NCBI RefSeq assembly: GCF_002101595.1 | Contig: NZ_LQOM01000024.1 | Span: 186,001-250,000, forward strand | Direction: 5' to 3' | Length of the DNA: 64,000 bases | Origin: Mycobacterium celatum | GTDB lineage: Bacteria > Actinomycetota > Actinomycetes > Mycobacteriales > Mycobacteriaceae | Translations under genes and position numbers: made by a program | The notes under the pieces: model-generated | Told to the model about the DNA's origin: nothing | Databases searched by the model: none | Seen by the model: the letters and a program-made list of their open reading frames with translations, nothing else | Shown here: one piece after another, positions 1 through 7,280 of the stretch | How positions within the stretch are numbered: position 1 is the stretch's first letter | Layout: the number at the start of each line of letters is the position of its first letter

Positions 1-1285
1 TGGCCCGGCCGAACGCCATCCCGATACCGGCGCCGAAGCTGTAACCCATGCCGCCCATGCCGAGCGCAACGGCGAATCGACCGCCGCGCCGCACCGGCAG
101 ATAGTGAATTGCGGCCGCACCGGTGTTGCCGGCGTCGACGACGATGTCGGCGCCGACGGGTAGCGCGGCGTCCAGTACTGCCATCGCGTCGCGGTAGCGC
201 ACACCTGGACCGTCAATTACGGGGGGCCGCAGTTCGGTGCGTGGCACGGCGTCGGGCACCCGCAGGCCGGTGGGCCTCCCGCCGCCGGCGAGCTCGCGGG
301 TCAGCATGCTCAGCGAGAGGCGCACGTTGTCGGTGTGCACGTGCGTGCACGGCAGGTAGGGCGGCGCCGAGCCGATCGAGATCGTGTGCGTTGCAGCCAG
401 CGCGTCGTCGAGACCGGCGCGCGCGGTCACCGACAGGCGAGTGCCGACTACCAGGCACAACCCGCTGCCTGCCACCGCCTCGGCCACACCGGGATGACCC
501 ATCACACCGGTCAGGCCGAGCGCCGAGGACGATCCGAAACCCGGTGTGCCGGCCACGTCCTTGGCATCGGGCACGCACGCCACCCGGGCGCGCAGCAGGG
601 CGCGCAGCTCCTCGAGTTCTCGGCGGGCGTCGTCGCGGGCCACCTGCTCGCCGGCGATGATCGTGACCGGTCCGTGGGCACGGCGTAGTGCCCGCACAAT
701 CGGATGCAGGTCGCCGGTCCGCGGCGCCGCACCGCCGAGTTCGTAACCGTTGGTCGCGGCCAGCCCTTGCTGAATATCCTTGGGTAGCAACAACACCGCG
801 GGCCCACCGGTTCGGGCGGCCGCCACCGCTGCGGGCAGCGCGGACGCGATGTCGGCGGGTGTCACCACCCGTCGGCAGAAGACCGATACTGCGGAAAACA
901 GCGCCTCGGCATTGAGCGAACCGTTGCGGCCACTGGTGTCCTGAAAGCTGCCGCGGCCGTCCATCGCGGTCGCGGGCTGACCGACCAGCGCCAGCACCGG
1001 CACCCGGCTGGCGAACGATTCCCCGAGTCCCGGAACGAGATTCAGCGCACCGCCGCCCGATGTTGCCGCGACTACGCCCAATTGGGCGCCGCCGCGGCTG
1101 TAGCCGTCGGCCATTGCCGCGGCGGAGAACTCATGCTTGGCCAGCACAGCGGTGATATCGGAGCGGAAATGCGCTGCATCGTAAAGGTCTTCGATGTTGG
1201 CGCCGTCGACACCGAAGATGTAGTCGATCCCGATGTTCGCGAGATGTTCGACGATGTGGTCGACCACCCGGTGTTGCCTGGCCAT
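1..1285 (-). CDS. Thiamine-diphosphate-dependent enzyme (acetolactate synthase/decarboxylase-like), 3' end cut by window
   Basis: This is a member of the IlvB/benzoylformate decarboxylase superfamily, which uses ThDP to cleave or join 2-oxo acids; the substrate cannot be told. The N-terminal PYR domain is clear: the cofactor-activating Glu (about residue 52) lies in KHEFSAAAMADGYSR, followed by ATSGGGALNLVPGLGES. A central Rossmann-like domain follows, with motifs such as FGSSSALGLTGVMGHPG. The PP domain begins near residue 400 and is cut before the metal-binding GDG motif. About 428 codons are present. The ATG at 1285 was chosen because a SigL-type -10 element ends 6 nt upstream, which predicts a leaderless transcript. 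The gene lies downstream of rslA on the same strand but has its own promoter, so it is probably a SigL target rather than part of the sigL-rslA operon. Family is certain; reaction is unknown. Confidence 0.9.
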   Translation of the reverse strand, partial: MARQHRVVDHIVEHLANIGIDYIFGVDGANIEDLYDAAHFRSDITAVLAKHEFSAAAMADGYSRGGAQLGVVAATSGGGALNLVPGLGESFASRVPVLALVGQPATAMDGRGSFQDTSGRNGSLNAEALFSAVSVFCRRVVTPADIASALPAAVAAARTGGPAVLLLPKDIQQGLAATNGYELGGAAPRTGDLHPIVRALRRAHGPVTIIAGEQVARDDARRELEELRALLRARVACVPDAKDVAGTPGFGSSSALGLTGVMGHPGVAEAVAGSGLCLVVGTRLSVTARAGLDDALAATHTISIGSAPPYLPCTHVHTDNVRLSLSMLTRELAGGGRPTGLRVPDAVPRTELRPPVIDGPGVRYRDAMAVLDAALPVGADIVVDAGNTGAAAIHYLPVRRGGRFAVALGMGGMGYSFGAGIGMAFGRA

Positions 1286-1291
1286 GTCGGT

Positions 1292-1319
1292 AATACGACT
1301 GCGGGGTGGCTTTGGTTCA
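1292..1319 (-). promoter_or_regulatory. SigL-type promoter of the ThDP enzyme
   Basis: Read on the minus strand, a -35 element TGAACC (1319-1314) is separated by exactly 16 nt from a -10 element CGTATT (1297-1292). This matches the TGAACC / CGT-type consensus described for mycobacterial SigL. The -10 ends 6 nt before the ATG at 1285, so transcription should start at or within a base of the start codon. The same layout recurs before the flavin monooxygenase at 7232. Confidence 0.75.
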
Positions 1320-1333
1320 CCCCGGCGCCGGAT

Positions 1334-2116
1334 TTACAGCGAACGCTCCAGCAACACGTGGCCGTTGTCGGCGGAAACCACTTGCACGGCGGCGATTTGA
1401 TCGACCGGCGTGGAAATGCTGCCGGCGGGCGTCGCGGTGTGGCCGGGTTCGGCCACCCAGGTCGCCAGCTGGGTGCGGCTGCCGTCGCGGCCCACCACCA
1501 CCATCGCCAGCCTGTCGTGGTGGGCGTACACCGGCGCCAGGCAGACGCATGTCATGTCGATATAGGTTCCCCAGTGCTGGCCGCTGACCGACACGGTCGA
1601 GGCCAACGCTTTGGTCCCTACTTGCGCCATCTCCAGCGACGATGCGCGCGGCTGCGGCGCGGCCGGGACGGCCGGCGCGCTCGCCTGCGGCGGCGCGGGC
1701 ACGGACGCCGGCGAATGAGGCTTGACGCCGACGAACACACCGATGGCCAGCACCGCGGCCGCCACGCCCGACGCTGTCCACGTGATCACACGGGAGCGAC
1801 GGCGCCGCCAGGCCACCTTGGCCAGCAGTGACGGCAGCATCGCCGAAGGCACGGGTGCGTCGCCAGTGTGGTCGGCCGCCTCGATCGCGGCAACCACGTT
1901 GTCGTCGAGCCGCGAGAGCAGGGCCGGCATGCCGCTGAGTTCGGCGACCGCGCTGCGGCACGACGCGCAGTCACGCAGGTGCGCCTCGAATTCGCGGCGG
2001 TCGGCGTCCGACAGCGAACCCAGCACGTAGGCGGCGTCCCACATCGCGTACTCATGGTCGTCGCCCGGGGCTCGCCCACCGTCATCGGTTGGACCGGCGC
2101 CCCATCGAGTAATCAT
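1334..2116 (-). CDS. rslA: RslA, zinc-dependent anti-sigma factor of SigL
   Basis: A single-pass membrane anti-sigma factor that holds SigL inactive and releases it on an (oxidative) signal. The cytoplasmic ZAS domain at the N-terminus starts HEYAMWDAAYVLGSLS and carries the H-x3-C-x2-C zinc motif at His46, Cys50 and Cys53 (EAHLRDCASC). A membrane helix follows a basic stretch (WRRRR) at about residues 118-140. A proline/alanine-rich linker then leads to an extracytoplasmic C-terminal domain of the RskA type. Length is 260 residues, normal for the family. The ATG at 2116 overlaps the sigL stop as ATGA, showing translational coupling. It matches M. tuberculosis Rv0736 in position and domain order. 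Confidence 0.95.
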   Translation of the reverse strand: MITRWGAGPTDDGGRAPGDDHEYAMWDAAYVLGSLSDADRREFEAHLRDCASCRSAVAELSGMPALLSRLDDNVVAAIEAADHTGDAPVPSAMLPSLLAKVAWRRRRSRVITWTASGVAAAVLAIGVFVGVKPHSPASVPAPPQASAPAVPAAPQPRASSLEMAQVGTKALASTVSVSGQHWGTYIDMTCVCLAPVYAHHDRLAMVVVGRDGSRTQLATWVAEPGHTATPAGSISTPVDQIAAVQVVSADNGHVLLERSL

Positions 2117-2652
2117 CGGGTAACCCCCATCTCCTGAAGGGTGAGTCGTAAAGCTCGCAGGGCGTAATGCAGCCGTGATTTCACGGTACCCTCGGCGATC
2201 CCGAGGTCGGCGGCGGTCTGAGCGGTGGTCCATCCCCGGTAGTACGAGCGGGAGACCACGGCACGATGCTCGGGTGACAATTGCGCCATCGCCTCGGCGA
2301 TCAGCATTCGGTCGAGGGCCGAATTGACCTCGTCGGGCCCGGCCTGCTCCGGCGCGTTGTCCAGCGAGCCCACTTCGTTTCGCGAACGCGCGCTTCGGCT
2401 TTGATCGATGATCATGTTGCGGGCGACGGTGAACAGCCAGGTCCGCGCCGAGCGCTCGCCGTCGCCGATGACCTCGGGGTGCTGCCAGGCCCGCAACAGC
2501 GTCTCCTGAACGACGTCTTCGGCACGGGCCCGGTCACCGGTCAACCGGACCGCAAAACGCCACAACGCCGCGGCGTGCTCGTCGTAGAGCGCCTTCATCA
2601 GCGCCTCTTCGGGAGCCGCCCGACCGGTGGCGTCCCGGACCGGATCGTCCAT
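2113..2652 (-). CDS. sigL: ECF RNA polymerase sigma factor SigL
   Basis: An extracytoplasmic-function sigma factor of 179 residues with region 2 (YDEHAAALWRFAVRLTG, then AEDVVQETLLRAWQHPEV and TWLFTVARNMIID) and region 4 (LSPEHRAVVSRSYYRGWTTA and EGTVKSRLHYALRALR). In M. tuberculosis SigL controls pks10/pks7, mpt53 and its own operon. The ATG at 2652 was chosen because it follows GTGAGG by about 9 nt and a SigL-type promoter about 20 nt upstream, and because the N-terminal length then fits the orthologue (about 177 aa). The stop overlaps rslA by 4 nt. In M. tuberculosis the next upstream gene is mapA; here a 4.6-kb block of oxidase genes separates them. Confidence 0.95.
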   Translation of the reverse strand: MDDPVRDATGRAAPEEALMKALYDEHAAALWRFAVRLTGDRARAEDVVQETLLRAWQHPEVIGDGERSARTWLFTVARNMIIDQSRSARSRNEVGSLDNAPEQAGPDEVNSALDRMLIAEAMAQLSPEHRAVVSRSYYRGWTTAQTAADLGIAEGTVKSRLHYALRALRLTLQEMGVTR

Positions 2653-2670
2653 CACCAGCCTCACTGTGAT

Positions 2671-2698
2671 TACACGAAACAAGCACCTGTTTCGTTCA
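2671..2698 (-). promoter_or_regulatory. SigL-type autoregulatory promoter of sigL-rslA
   Basis: On the minus strand TGAACG (2698-2693) and CGTGTA (2676-2671) are spaced by 16 nt, which fits the SigL consensus. The predicted start is near 2664, about 12 nt before the sigL ATG. Autoregulation of sigL is established in M. tuberculosis. The promoter is overlapped by an inverted repeat (see next entry). Confidence 0.75.
2675..2694. promoter_or_regulatory. Inverted repeat inside the sigL promoter
   Basis: CGAAACA (2675-2681) and TGTTTCG (2688-2694) are perfect inverted copies around a 6-nt spacer. They fill the space between, and slightly overlap, the -35 and -10 elements of the sigL promoter, where a bound repressor would block polymerase. 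It could be chance or an operator; none of the other three SigL-type promoters in this window carries the same repeat. Confidence 0.4.
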
Positions 2699-2714
2699 CT
2701 TGGCTAACCTCTGC

Positions 2715-4340
2715 TCAGTCGGCGATCCAATTGCCGTGGAAACCGTGCGGCACCCGCCGCGGCATCTGCACTCGTGCAACTGGTTCACCAGCGAAATCCG
2801 AAGCGTCGATGATCACCAGATCACTGCCGTCGCGCGCTGGGTCGTACACGTAGGTCAGGTACCAGCCGGCCGACTCGTCAGACCCACCGGGGACAAACAC
2901 GGCCTCGTCGGGATTGCCGAGCCCACCGTTGCCGCCGAACCGGTGTTCTTCCGCCGCATCGCGTAAGAGGTCGTAGCGCACCAATGTGTTGATGCCGACC
3001 GCGACGGAGTAGCGGGCCGACCGTCCGGTCAGCCTGTCGTCGATCCGCGGGAACTCGATGGCACGGTCGTCGAGTTGCCGTTCGTCGACGACGCCGGCCT
3101 GCAGGTCGATGGTCCATTGCCACAGTGCCGCGTCGGCGTCGAACACACTGCCCTCTCGCCACAACTCGGGATAGCGAACCACCTGCAGCACAATGGAATT
3201 AGCACTGTCGTACGCATTGGCAAGGTGGAAGGTGTAGCACGGCTCGATGTCGAACCAGCGCACCGGGCCGTATGGGTCGTCGCGGCGCAGCACACCGAGC
3301 CGCGCGCCGTAGGAGTCGTCCCACCGGTAGGGCACGTCCTGACCGGCTTCCATGGTCAAGGCAACGCTCAGGTCGAATACCACTGGCAGGTCCAGGAAAA
3401 CGACATGCTCGGCGGTCAGCGCGAAGTCGTGCATCAGCGTGAGCGCCGGAACGTCGACGGGCCTGCTGATGATCAGTTCGCCCTCGGCATTCGCGCGGTG
3501 ATAGGTGACGTGCGGTTCCGAGATGCTGCCGTAGCCGAAGAAGTGCAATTCGCCGGTGTCCGGGCAGATCTTCGGGTGAGCCGTCATCGCGTCGGCCAGC
3601 CTGCCGCCGAAGTCATAGGCGCCCAACGTTTTTAGATCGTTGGTGATCTCATACGGCAGCGACGTCTCCATCAGTGCCAGGGTCTTGCCCGCGTGCCGGA
3701 CCACGTGGGTGTTGGCGACGCTGGAGCGCAGGTTGCGGCTGCCGTCGGGGTTGTATGCCGGGAACGAATGCCGGAAGCTCTCGGTGCGTACCCAGCGGTT
3801 GCGATACCAGGCGACGCGGCCGTTCTCCAGCCGTACGCCGTGCACCATGCCATCGCCGACGCACCAATGTCCTTGGGCGTCAAGCGGGTTGGGGCCGTTA
3901 CGCAGGTACCAGCCATTGAGCTCGCTGGGGATCCTTCCCTCGACCGGCAGATCGACGGCGGTGAGCTCGTCGGGCACCGGCGCATAGTTGCCGGTACGAA
4001 AGACCGGGAAGACGGTCTGGGCCGGCACAGCGTTGGCCTTCGGCCGCCATCCGGGCACGTCGACCTTGTCGAGCACCAGCAGGGGCGCAGCATCTGCAGA
4101 GCGGTCGTCGTCGAGCGCGGCCACCTCGTCGGCATCGAGCAGCGCCAGGCGAGCCGGCATGTCGGCCAGTTCGTCGACGGCCCGCCGGCAGGATGCGCAG
4201 GCACCCATATGCGTCTCGAATTCGTGCTGTTCGGCGGCCGACAGTGAGCCCAGCACATAGGCCGCGTCCCATAGCGCGTACTCGTGGCCGCCATGCGGCT
4301 CACCGTTGTGGGCCATGCCGTGGCCCGGTGCGCGTGTCAT
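2715..4340 (-). CDS. Fusion: RslA-like zinc anti-sigma domain + carotenoid cleavage oxygenase
   Basis: One uninterrupted frame of 541 residues joins two unrelated modules. Residues about 19-70 are an RslA-like ZAS domain (HEYALWDAAYVLGSLS, zinc motif His44, Cys48, Cys51). It is closely similar to the RslA in this window, but the membrane helix and outer domain are missing. After a short acidic linker, residues about 96-541 form a retinal-pigment-epithelium-type carotenoid oxygenase. The expected four iron-binding histidines are visible: His255 (AHPKIC), His304 (LMHDFALT), His372 (CYTFHLAN) and His535 (VPHGFHGNW). The enzyme class cleaves a double bond of carotenoids, apocarotenoids or stilbenes with O2; the substrate is unknown. 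The ATG at 4340 overlaps the upstream sigma-4 ORF as ATGA, exactly as rslA overlaps sigL. No convincing internal start with a ribosome site separates the two modules, so I infer a real fusion protein, probably soluble. Confidence 0.88.
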   Translation of the reverse strand: MTRAPGHGMAHNGEPHGGHEYALWDAAYVLGSLSAAEQHEFETHMGACASCRRAVDELADMPARLALLDADEVAALDDDRSADAAPLLVLDKVDVPGWRPKANAVPAQTVFPVFRTGNYAPVPDELTAVDLPVEGRIPSELNGWYLRNGPNPLDAQGHWCVGDGMVHGVRLENGRVAWYRNRWVRTESFRHSFPAYNPDGSRNLRSSVANTHVVRHAGKTLALMETSLPYEITNDLKTLGAYDFGGRLADAMTAHPKICPDTGELHFFGYGSISEPHVTYHRANAEGELIISRPVDVPALTLMHDFALTAEHVVFLDLPVVFDLSVALTMEAGQDVPYRWDDSYGARLGVLRRDDPYGPVRWFDIEPCYTFHLANAYDSANSIVLQVVRYPELWREGSVFDADAALWQWTIDLQAGVVDERQLDDRAIEFPRIDDRLTGRSARYSVAVGINTLVRYDLLRDAAEEHRFGGNGGLGNPDEAVFVPGGSDESAGWYLTYVYDPARDGSDLVIIDASDFAGEPVARVQMPRRVPHGFHGNWIAD

Positions 4341-4567
4341 TGCGCCACCCCCGTCTCCCCCAAAGTCTGTCGTAAGGCGCGCAGCGCATGGTGCAGCCAC
4401 GACTTCGCCGTATCTTCGGCGATCCCCAGTTCGTCGGCGATTTGCGCGATAGGCAACCGCTGGTAGTAGGCGCGGTGAACCACCGCGCGATGTTCGGGGG
4501 ACAGCCGCGCCATCGCATCGGCCATCTGCGCCCTGTCCAGCCCGGCATCGGCTTCCGGAATATCCAT
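4337..4567 (-). CDS. SigL-like sigma factor reduced to region 4 (76 aa)
   Basis: The product begins MDIPEADAGLDR and continues straight into a complete sigma region 4 (LSPEHRAVVHRAYYQRLP, then EDTAKSWLHHALRALR). Region 2 and the linker are absent. Compared with sigL, the 5' flank and first codons are conserved (both have CTGGTGATGGA at the start) and homology resumes at the LDR before region 4, as expected after a precise in-frame deletion in a sigL duplicate. The ATG at 4567 has GGAGG 7 nt upstream; a GTG directly before it is possible. The stop overlaps the fusion gene as ATGA. Without region 2 it cannot melt promoters. It may be a decoy for the ZAS domain, a polymerase-binding regulator or a leftover that only couples translation. 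Confidence 0.8.
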   Translation of the reverse strand: MDIPEADAGLDRAQMADAMARLSPEHRAVVHRAYYQRLPIAQIADELGIAEDTAKSWLHHALRALRQTLGETGVAQ

Positions 4568-4584
4568 CACCAGCCCTCCGGTGG

Positions 4585-4612
4585 AACACGACTCAAACGC
4601 CCGTCTGGTTCA
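4585..4612 (-). promoter_or_regulatory. SigL-type promoter of the sigma-4/ZAS-oxygenase operon
   Basis: On the minus strand TGAACC (4612-4607), a 16-nt spacer and CGTGTT (4590-4585) give a near-perfect SigL promoter. The distance from the -10 to the ATG is 17 nt, almost the same as at sigL (18 nt), which supports origin by duplication of the sigL-rslA promoter and gene start. Confidence 0.75.
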
Positions 4613-4665
4613 CCGGCGCTGTACACGTGGGTCAGCCAGCTGTCAGAATCCGTGCCGGGTCGCGG

Positions 4666-6048
4666 TCACCGCCACGGCGTGTGTTCCCAGTGTGGACCCC
4701 CTGGGCCTTGCGCGCCAGACATCCAGCTGTGGAATCGGCGATCGGGGTCGTAGGCCGAGCGCACGCTGTCCAGACGTGCCATGTTGGGTTCGGTGATGAA
4801 TCGCGCCGGACGACGGCACAAATTCTCGTCGGCGAGTGAGATGCCGGTCGACAGGTGTGACATCGCCGCCAGGTTCGATGCGGCCCAGTCGCGGTACCGT
4901 TCGTCGTCGGCCGGGTCCCGCCAGATGGTGTAGAGAGCCAGGTAGATTTCGGCCTCCAGGCCGTACACCTTGTCGGCGCGCTCCGGCGACGTGTTCCATC
5001 CGGTGAAAATGAAGTGTGACGGGTGCGGTGGCATGGTCTCGATGATCCTGCGGATGCCCGGCAGTAGTTCGTCGGCGGAAGCCGACGTGAACATGCTGTC
5101 CGCGATATAGCGGTAGCCCCTGGGATAGCTGGCCATCACGGCGCCATACCAGTTGGCCAAGGTGGTGGGCGCATACGCCAGGTTGACGATCGCCTTGTCG
5201 ATCACAGGGCAAGTCCCCAGCGGCGCAAGGGCTTTGACTGCTTCCTCCTCGGAGTCAGCGAAGACGGGTGAGGCGATCGTGATGCCGGGCTCGTTCCGCC
5301 CGGCCGCCGGAAAGCTGCGCGCGGTGTGGATTTGCAGTTCGACCCTGGCGTCGATCTCGGAACGGACCGCGCGTCCCCAGCTGAACACTTCGTCGGCGAC
5401 GTCGATCGGGTACATGTACAGGCAGGTGCCCCAGACCGGCGGGCGTGGGTGAACGCGCAGTCTGAAAGAGGTGACCACGCCGAAGAAGCCCGGCCCCGAC
5501 CCGCGGGCCGCCCAGTACAGGTCGGGATGGTTTTCGGGGTCGCAGTAGACCTGTTCGCCGTCGGCGGTGACGACGTGTATTCCGAGCACGCTCTCGCAGG
5601 CCGGCCCGAGCGTCGGGCTGTTCCAGCCGTATCCGCCCTGCAACAGATAGCCGCCGAGGCAGATGCCTTCGCAGTGGCCCGCCGGAAAGAAAAGCCCCTG
5701 CGCATCCAATTCGGTGGCGAAGACACTGGCGACCTTGCCCGGCCCGACGTCGGCGGTCATCCGATCCGGGTCGACGCTGCAGTGGTCGAGGCGGCTGACG
5801 TCGAGCAGCACACCGCCGTCACGGAGATGGCTGGCGGTCCAGCTGTGACCGCCGGAACGTACGCCGACTCGATGCCCGTGGGCGCGCGCATAGCGCAGCG
5901 CTGCCACCACGTCATCGGTGTCGTGCGCCTGCACGATCACGTCGGGAAAGCGGTCGGGCAGCAGGCCGTTCCATACCGTTGCCCGGCGAGCTGCTTCGTA
6001 ACCGTCCGAGCCCCGAAAGAAGGACTTGTCCGCGGATAGGCAAATCAT
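4666..6048 (-). CDS. FAD-linked oxidase of the berberine-bridge (PCMH/BBE) type
   Basis: A 460-residue flavoprotein with the PCMH FAD domain first (VGVRSGGHSW near residue 88) and a C-terminal BBE segment ending around residues 430-450 (YDPDRRFHSW). The His of GGHSW is the usual 8-alpha attachment site. The Cys in AGHCEGICLGGYLLQGGYG sits where family members form a second, 6-S-cysteinyl link, so FAD is probably bound through both. Relatives oxidise alcohols, aldehydes, sugars or alkaloid-like substrates with O2 and release hydrogen peroxide. The ATG at 6048 overlaps the stop of the upstream monooxygenase as ATGA, so the two are coupled and expressed from the SigL-type promoter at 7239-7266. 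Substrate is unknown; a link to apocarotenoids is inference from context only. Confidence 0.9.
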   Translation of the reverse strand: MICLSADKSFFRGSDGYEAARRATVWNGLLPDRFPDVIVQAHDTDDVVAALRYARAHGHRVGVRSGGHSWTASHLRDGGVLLDVSRLDHCSVDPDRMTADVGPGKVASVFATELDAQGLFFPAGHCEGICLGGYLLQGGYGWNSPTLGPACESVLGIHVVTADGEQVYCDPENHPDLYWAARGSGPGFFGVVTSFRLRVHPRPPVWGTCLYMYPIDVADEVFSWGRAVRSEIDARVELQIHTARSFPAAGRNEPGITIASPVFADSEEEAVKALAPLGTCPVIDKAIVNLAYAPTTLANWYGAVMASYPRGYRYIADSMFTSASADELLPGIRRIIETMPPHPSHFIFTGWNTSPERADKVYGLEAEIYLALYTIWRDPADDERYRDWAASNLAAMSHLSTGISLADENLCRRPARFITEPNMARLDSVRSAYDPDRRFHSWMSGAQGPGGPHWEHTPWR

Positions 6049-7232
6049 TGCAGCACCTCGCTTTTCACCCGGTGCGGTGCTGCCGACAGGTAGGCCGCGA
6101 CCTCACTCGCGAGCGGTGTGGCGGCGAGCCGAATCGCGCGTAGCGGGCCGTTGGGCGGGATGCCGTACCCGATGGCGAACATTCCGTCGCCGAGGTGCGA
6201 GGCAAAGCCGCCGCGTGGGTTGCCCTGCTCGTCGAGCACGCCCAGGTGGCCGACCAGACCGTCGAGGTCGGTGCGGAAGCCGGTGGCGGCGATGATCGCC
6301 TGCGGCGCGACGGAGGTGCCGTCGGCCAGTAATACGCGGTCGGATTCGACCGCCTTGACAGCGGCCACGACGTGCACGCGGCCGGCTCGCACCATGTCGA
6401 TGAGTTCGTCGGCCAGCGTGGGGATGCGTCCCCGCGTTTCCACCGTCGCCTTCAGCCCGAGTGGTGGCCGGCTAAAACCTAAGGCCGTCAGGTCATTCCA
6501 CATCAGGCGATTGAGCCGCCCGATCAACGGGTCGACCATCCGCGCCGGGACGTGGGCGAACAGTTCGAGGAAGATGTCCGACGGAACCGGTCCGATGGCC
6601 CGCCGCACCAGGTGCGGCGGGGTACGCACCGCAAGCCAGATGCGGCGGGCGCCGTCGTCGGCGAGTTGCACGGCGATGTCGGCGCCCGAATTGCCTGCGC
6701 CGACAACGAGGACGTCGCGGCCGCGGTAGGGCCAGGCGTTGGTGAAGTTTCCGGAGTGCACGAGCTCGCCGGTGAAGCCAGCCAGCCCGGGCCAGCCTGG
6801 AATGGTGGGTGCGCTGTAGTTTCCGGTGGCGAGAACGATTGCCGTAGTGCGGATTTCACCCTTTGATGTGTCGAGTTGCCAGGCTCCCCCTGCATAGTCA
6901 ACGCGGTGAACTTCACATCCGAGCAGCAGCGCGATGTCCTGTCGCGCAACGTAATGGTCGAAATAGCGGACCATGTCCTCCTTGGTGGGCCAGCGGCCGG
7001 CGGTCAGCGGAATCCGTTGTCCGGGAAGATGCGACAGGAATCCGTTCGTGTTGAGCCGGAAGTTGTCATAGCGCCTGCGCCACGAAATCGCCGGCGCCGC
7101 GGCTCGGTCGAGGACCAGCGCCCTGACGCCGTGCTGATGGCCGAGTTGGCGTGCCACCGCAAGACCGGCGGGTCCCGCCCCGATGACCACGACCTGGAGG
7201 TCGTCACTGGGCAGGCATGGGCCTCGGGTCAC
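6045..7232 (-). CDS. FAD-dependent monooxygenase/oxidoreductase (CzcO-like)
   Basis: A 395-residue two-dinucleotide-fold flavoprotein. The FAD-binding GxGxxG is at the start (VVVIGAGPAGLAVARQLG) and the NADPH-binding motif is in the middle (VLVVGAGNSGADIA, about residue 177); ATGF near residue 330 closes the second domain. This order is typical of flavin monooxygenases and thioredoxin-reductase-like oxidoreductases of the CzcO/TrkA group. The family fingerprint FxGxxxHxxxY/F is present in diverged form as FTGELVHSGNF. The GTG at 7232 was chosen because a SigL-type -10 ends 6 nt before it, implying a leaderless mRNA. It is the first gene of a two-gene unit with the BBE oxidase. Substrate is unknown. 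Confidence 0.88.
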   Translation of the reverse strand: MTRGPCLPSDDLQVVVIGAGPAGLAVARQLGHQHGVRALVLDRAAAPAISWRRRYDNFRLNTNGFLSHLPGQRIPLTAGRWPTKEDMVRYFDHYVARQDIALLLGCEVHRVDYAGGAWQLDTSKGEIRTTAIVLATGNYSAPTIPGWPGLAGFTGELVHSGNFTNAWPYRGRDVLVVGAGNSGADIAVQLADDGARRIWLAVRTPPHLVRRAIGPVPSDIFLELFAHVPARMVDPLIGRLNRLMWNDLTALGFSRPPLGLKATVETRGRIPTLADELIDMVRAGRVHVVAAVKAVESDRVLLADGTSVAPQAIIAATGFRTDLDGLVGHLGVLDEQGNPRGGFASHLGDGMFAIGYGIPPNGPLRAIRLAATPLASEVAAYLSAAPHRVKSEVLQ

Positions 7233-7238
7233 AGCAGT

Positions 7239-7266
7239 AATACGACCGGCAACCGGTTGCGGTTCA
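7239..7266 (-). promoter_or_regulatory. SigL-type promoter of the monooxygenase-BBE oxidase unit
   Basis: On the minus strand TGAACC (7266-7261), a 16-nt spacer (containing ACCGGTTGCCGGT) and CGTATT (7244-7239). The -10 ends 6 nt before the GTG start at 7232, the same geometry as at the ThDP enzyme. The -35 lies only 15 nt beyond the map stop codon. Confidence 0.75.
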
Positions 7267-7280
7267 ATCGGTCGGCCGGT

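Noticed and set aside
4341..4589. Extension of the ZAS-oxygenase frame upstream to 4589, making a 624-residue protein
   Set aside because: The extra 83 residues are Arg/Gly-rich out-of-frame translation of the sigma-4 gene; the ATG at 4340 with ATGA coupling mirrors sigL-rslA.
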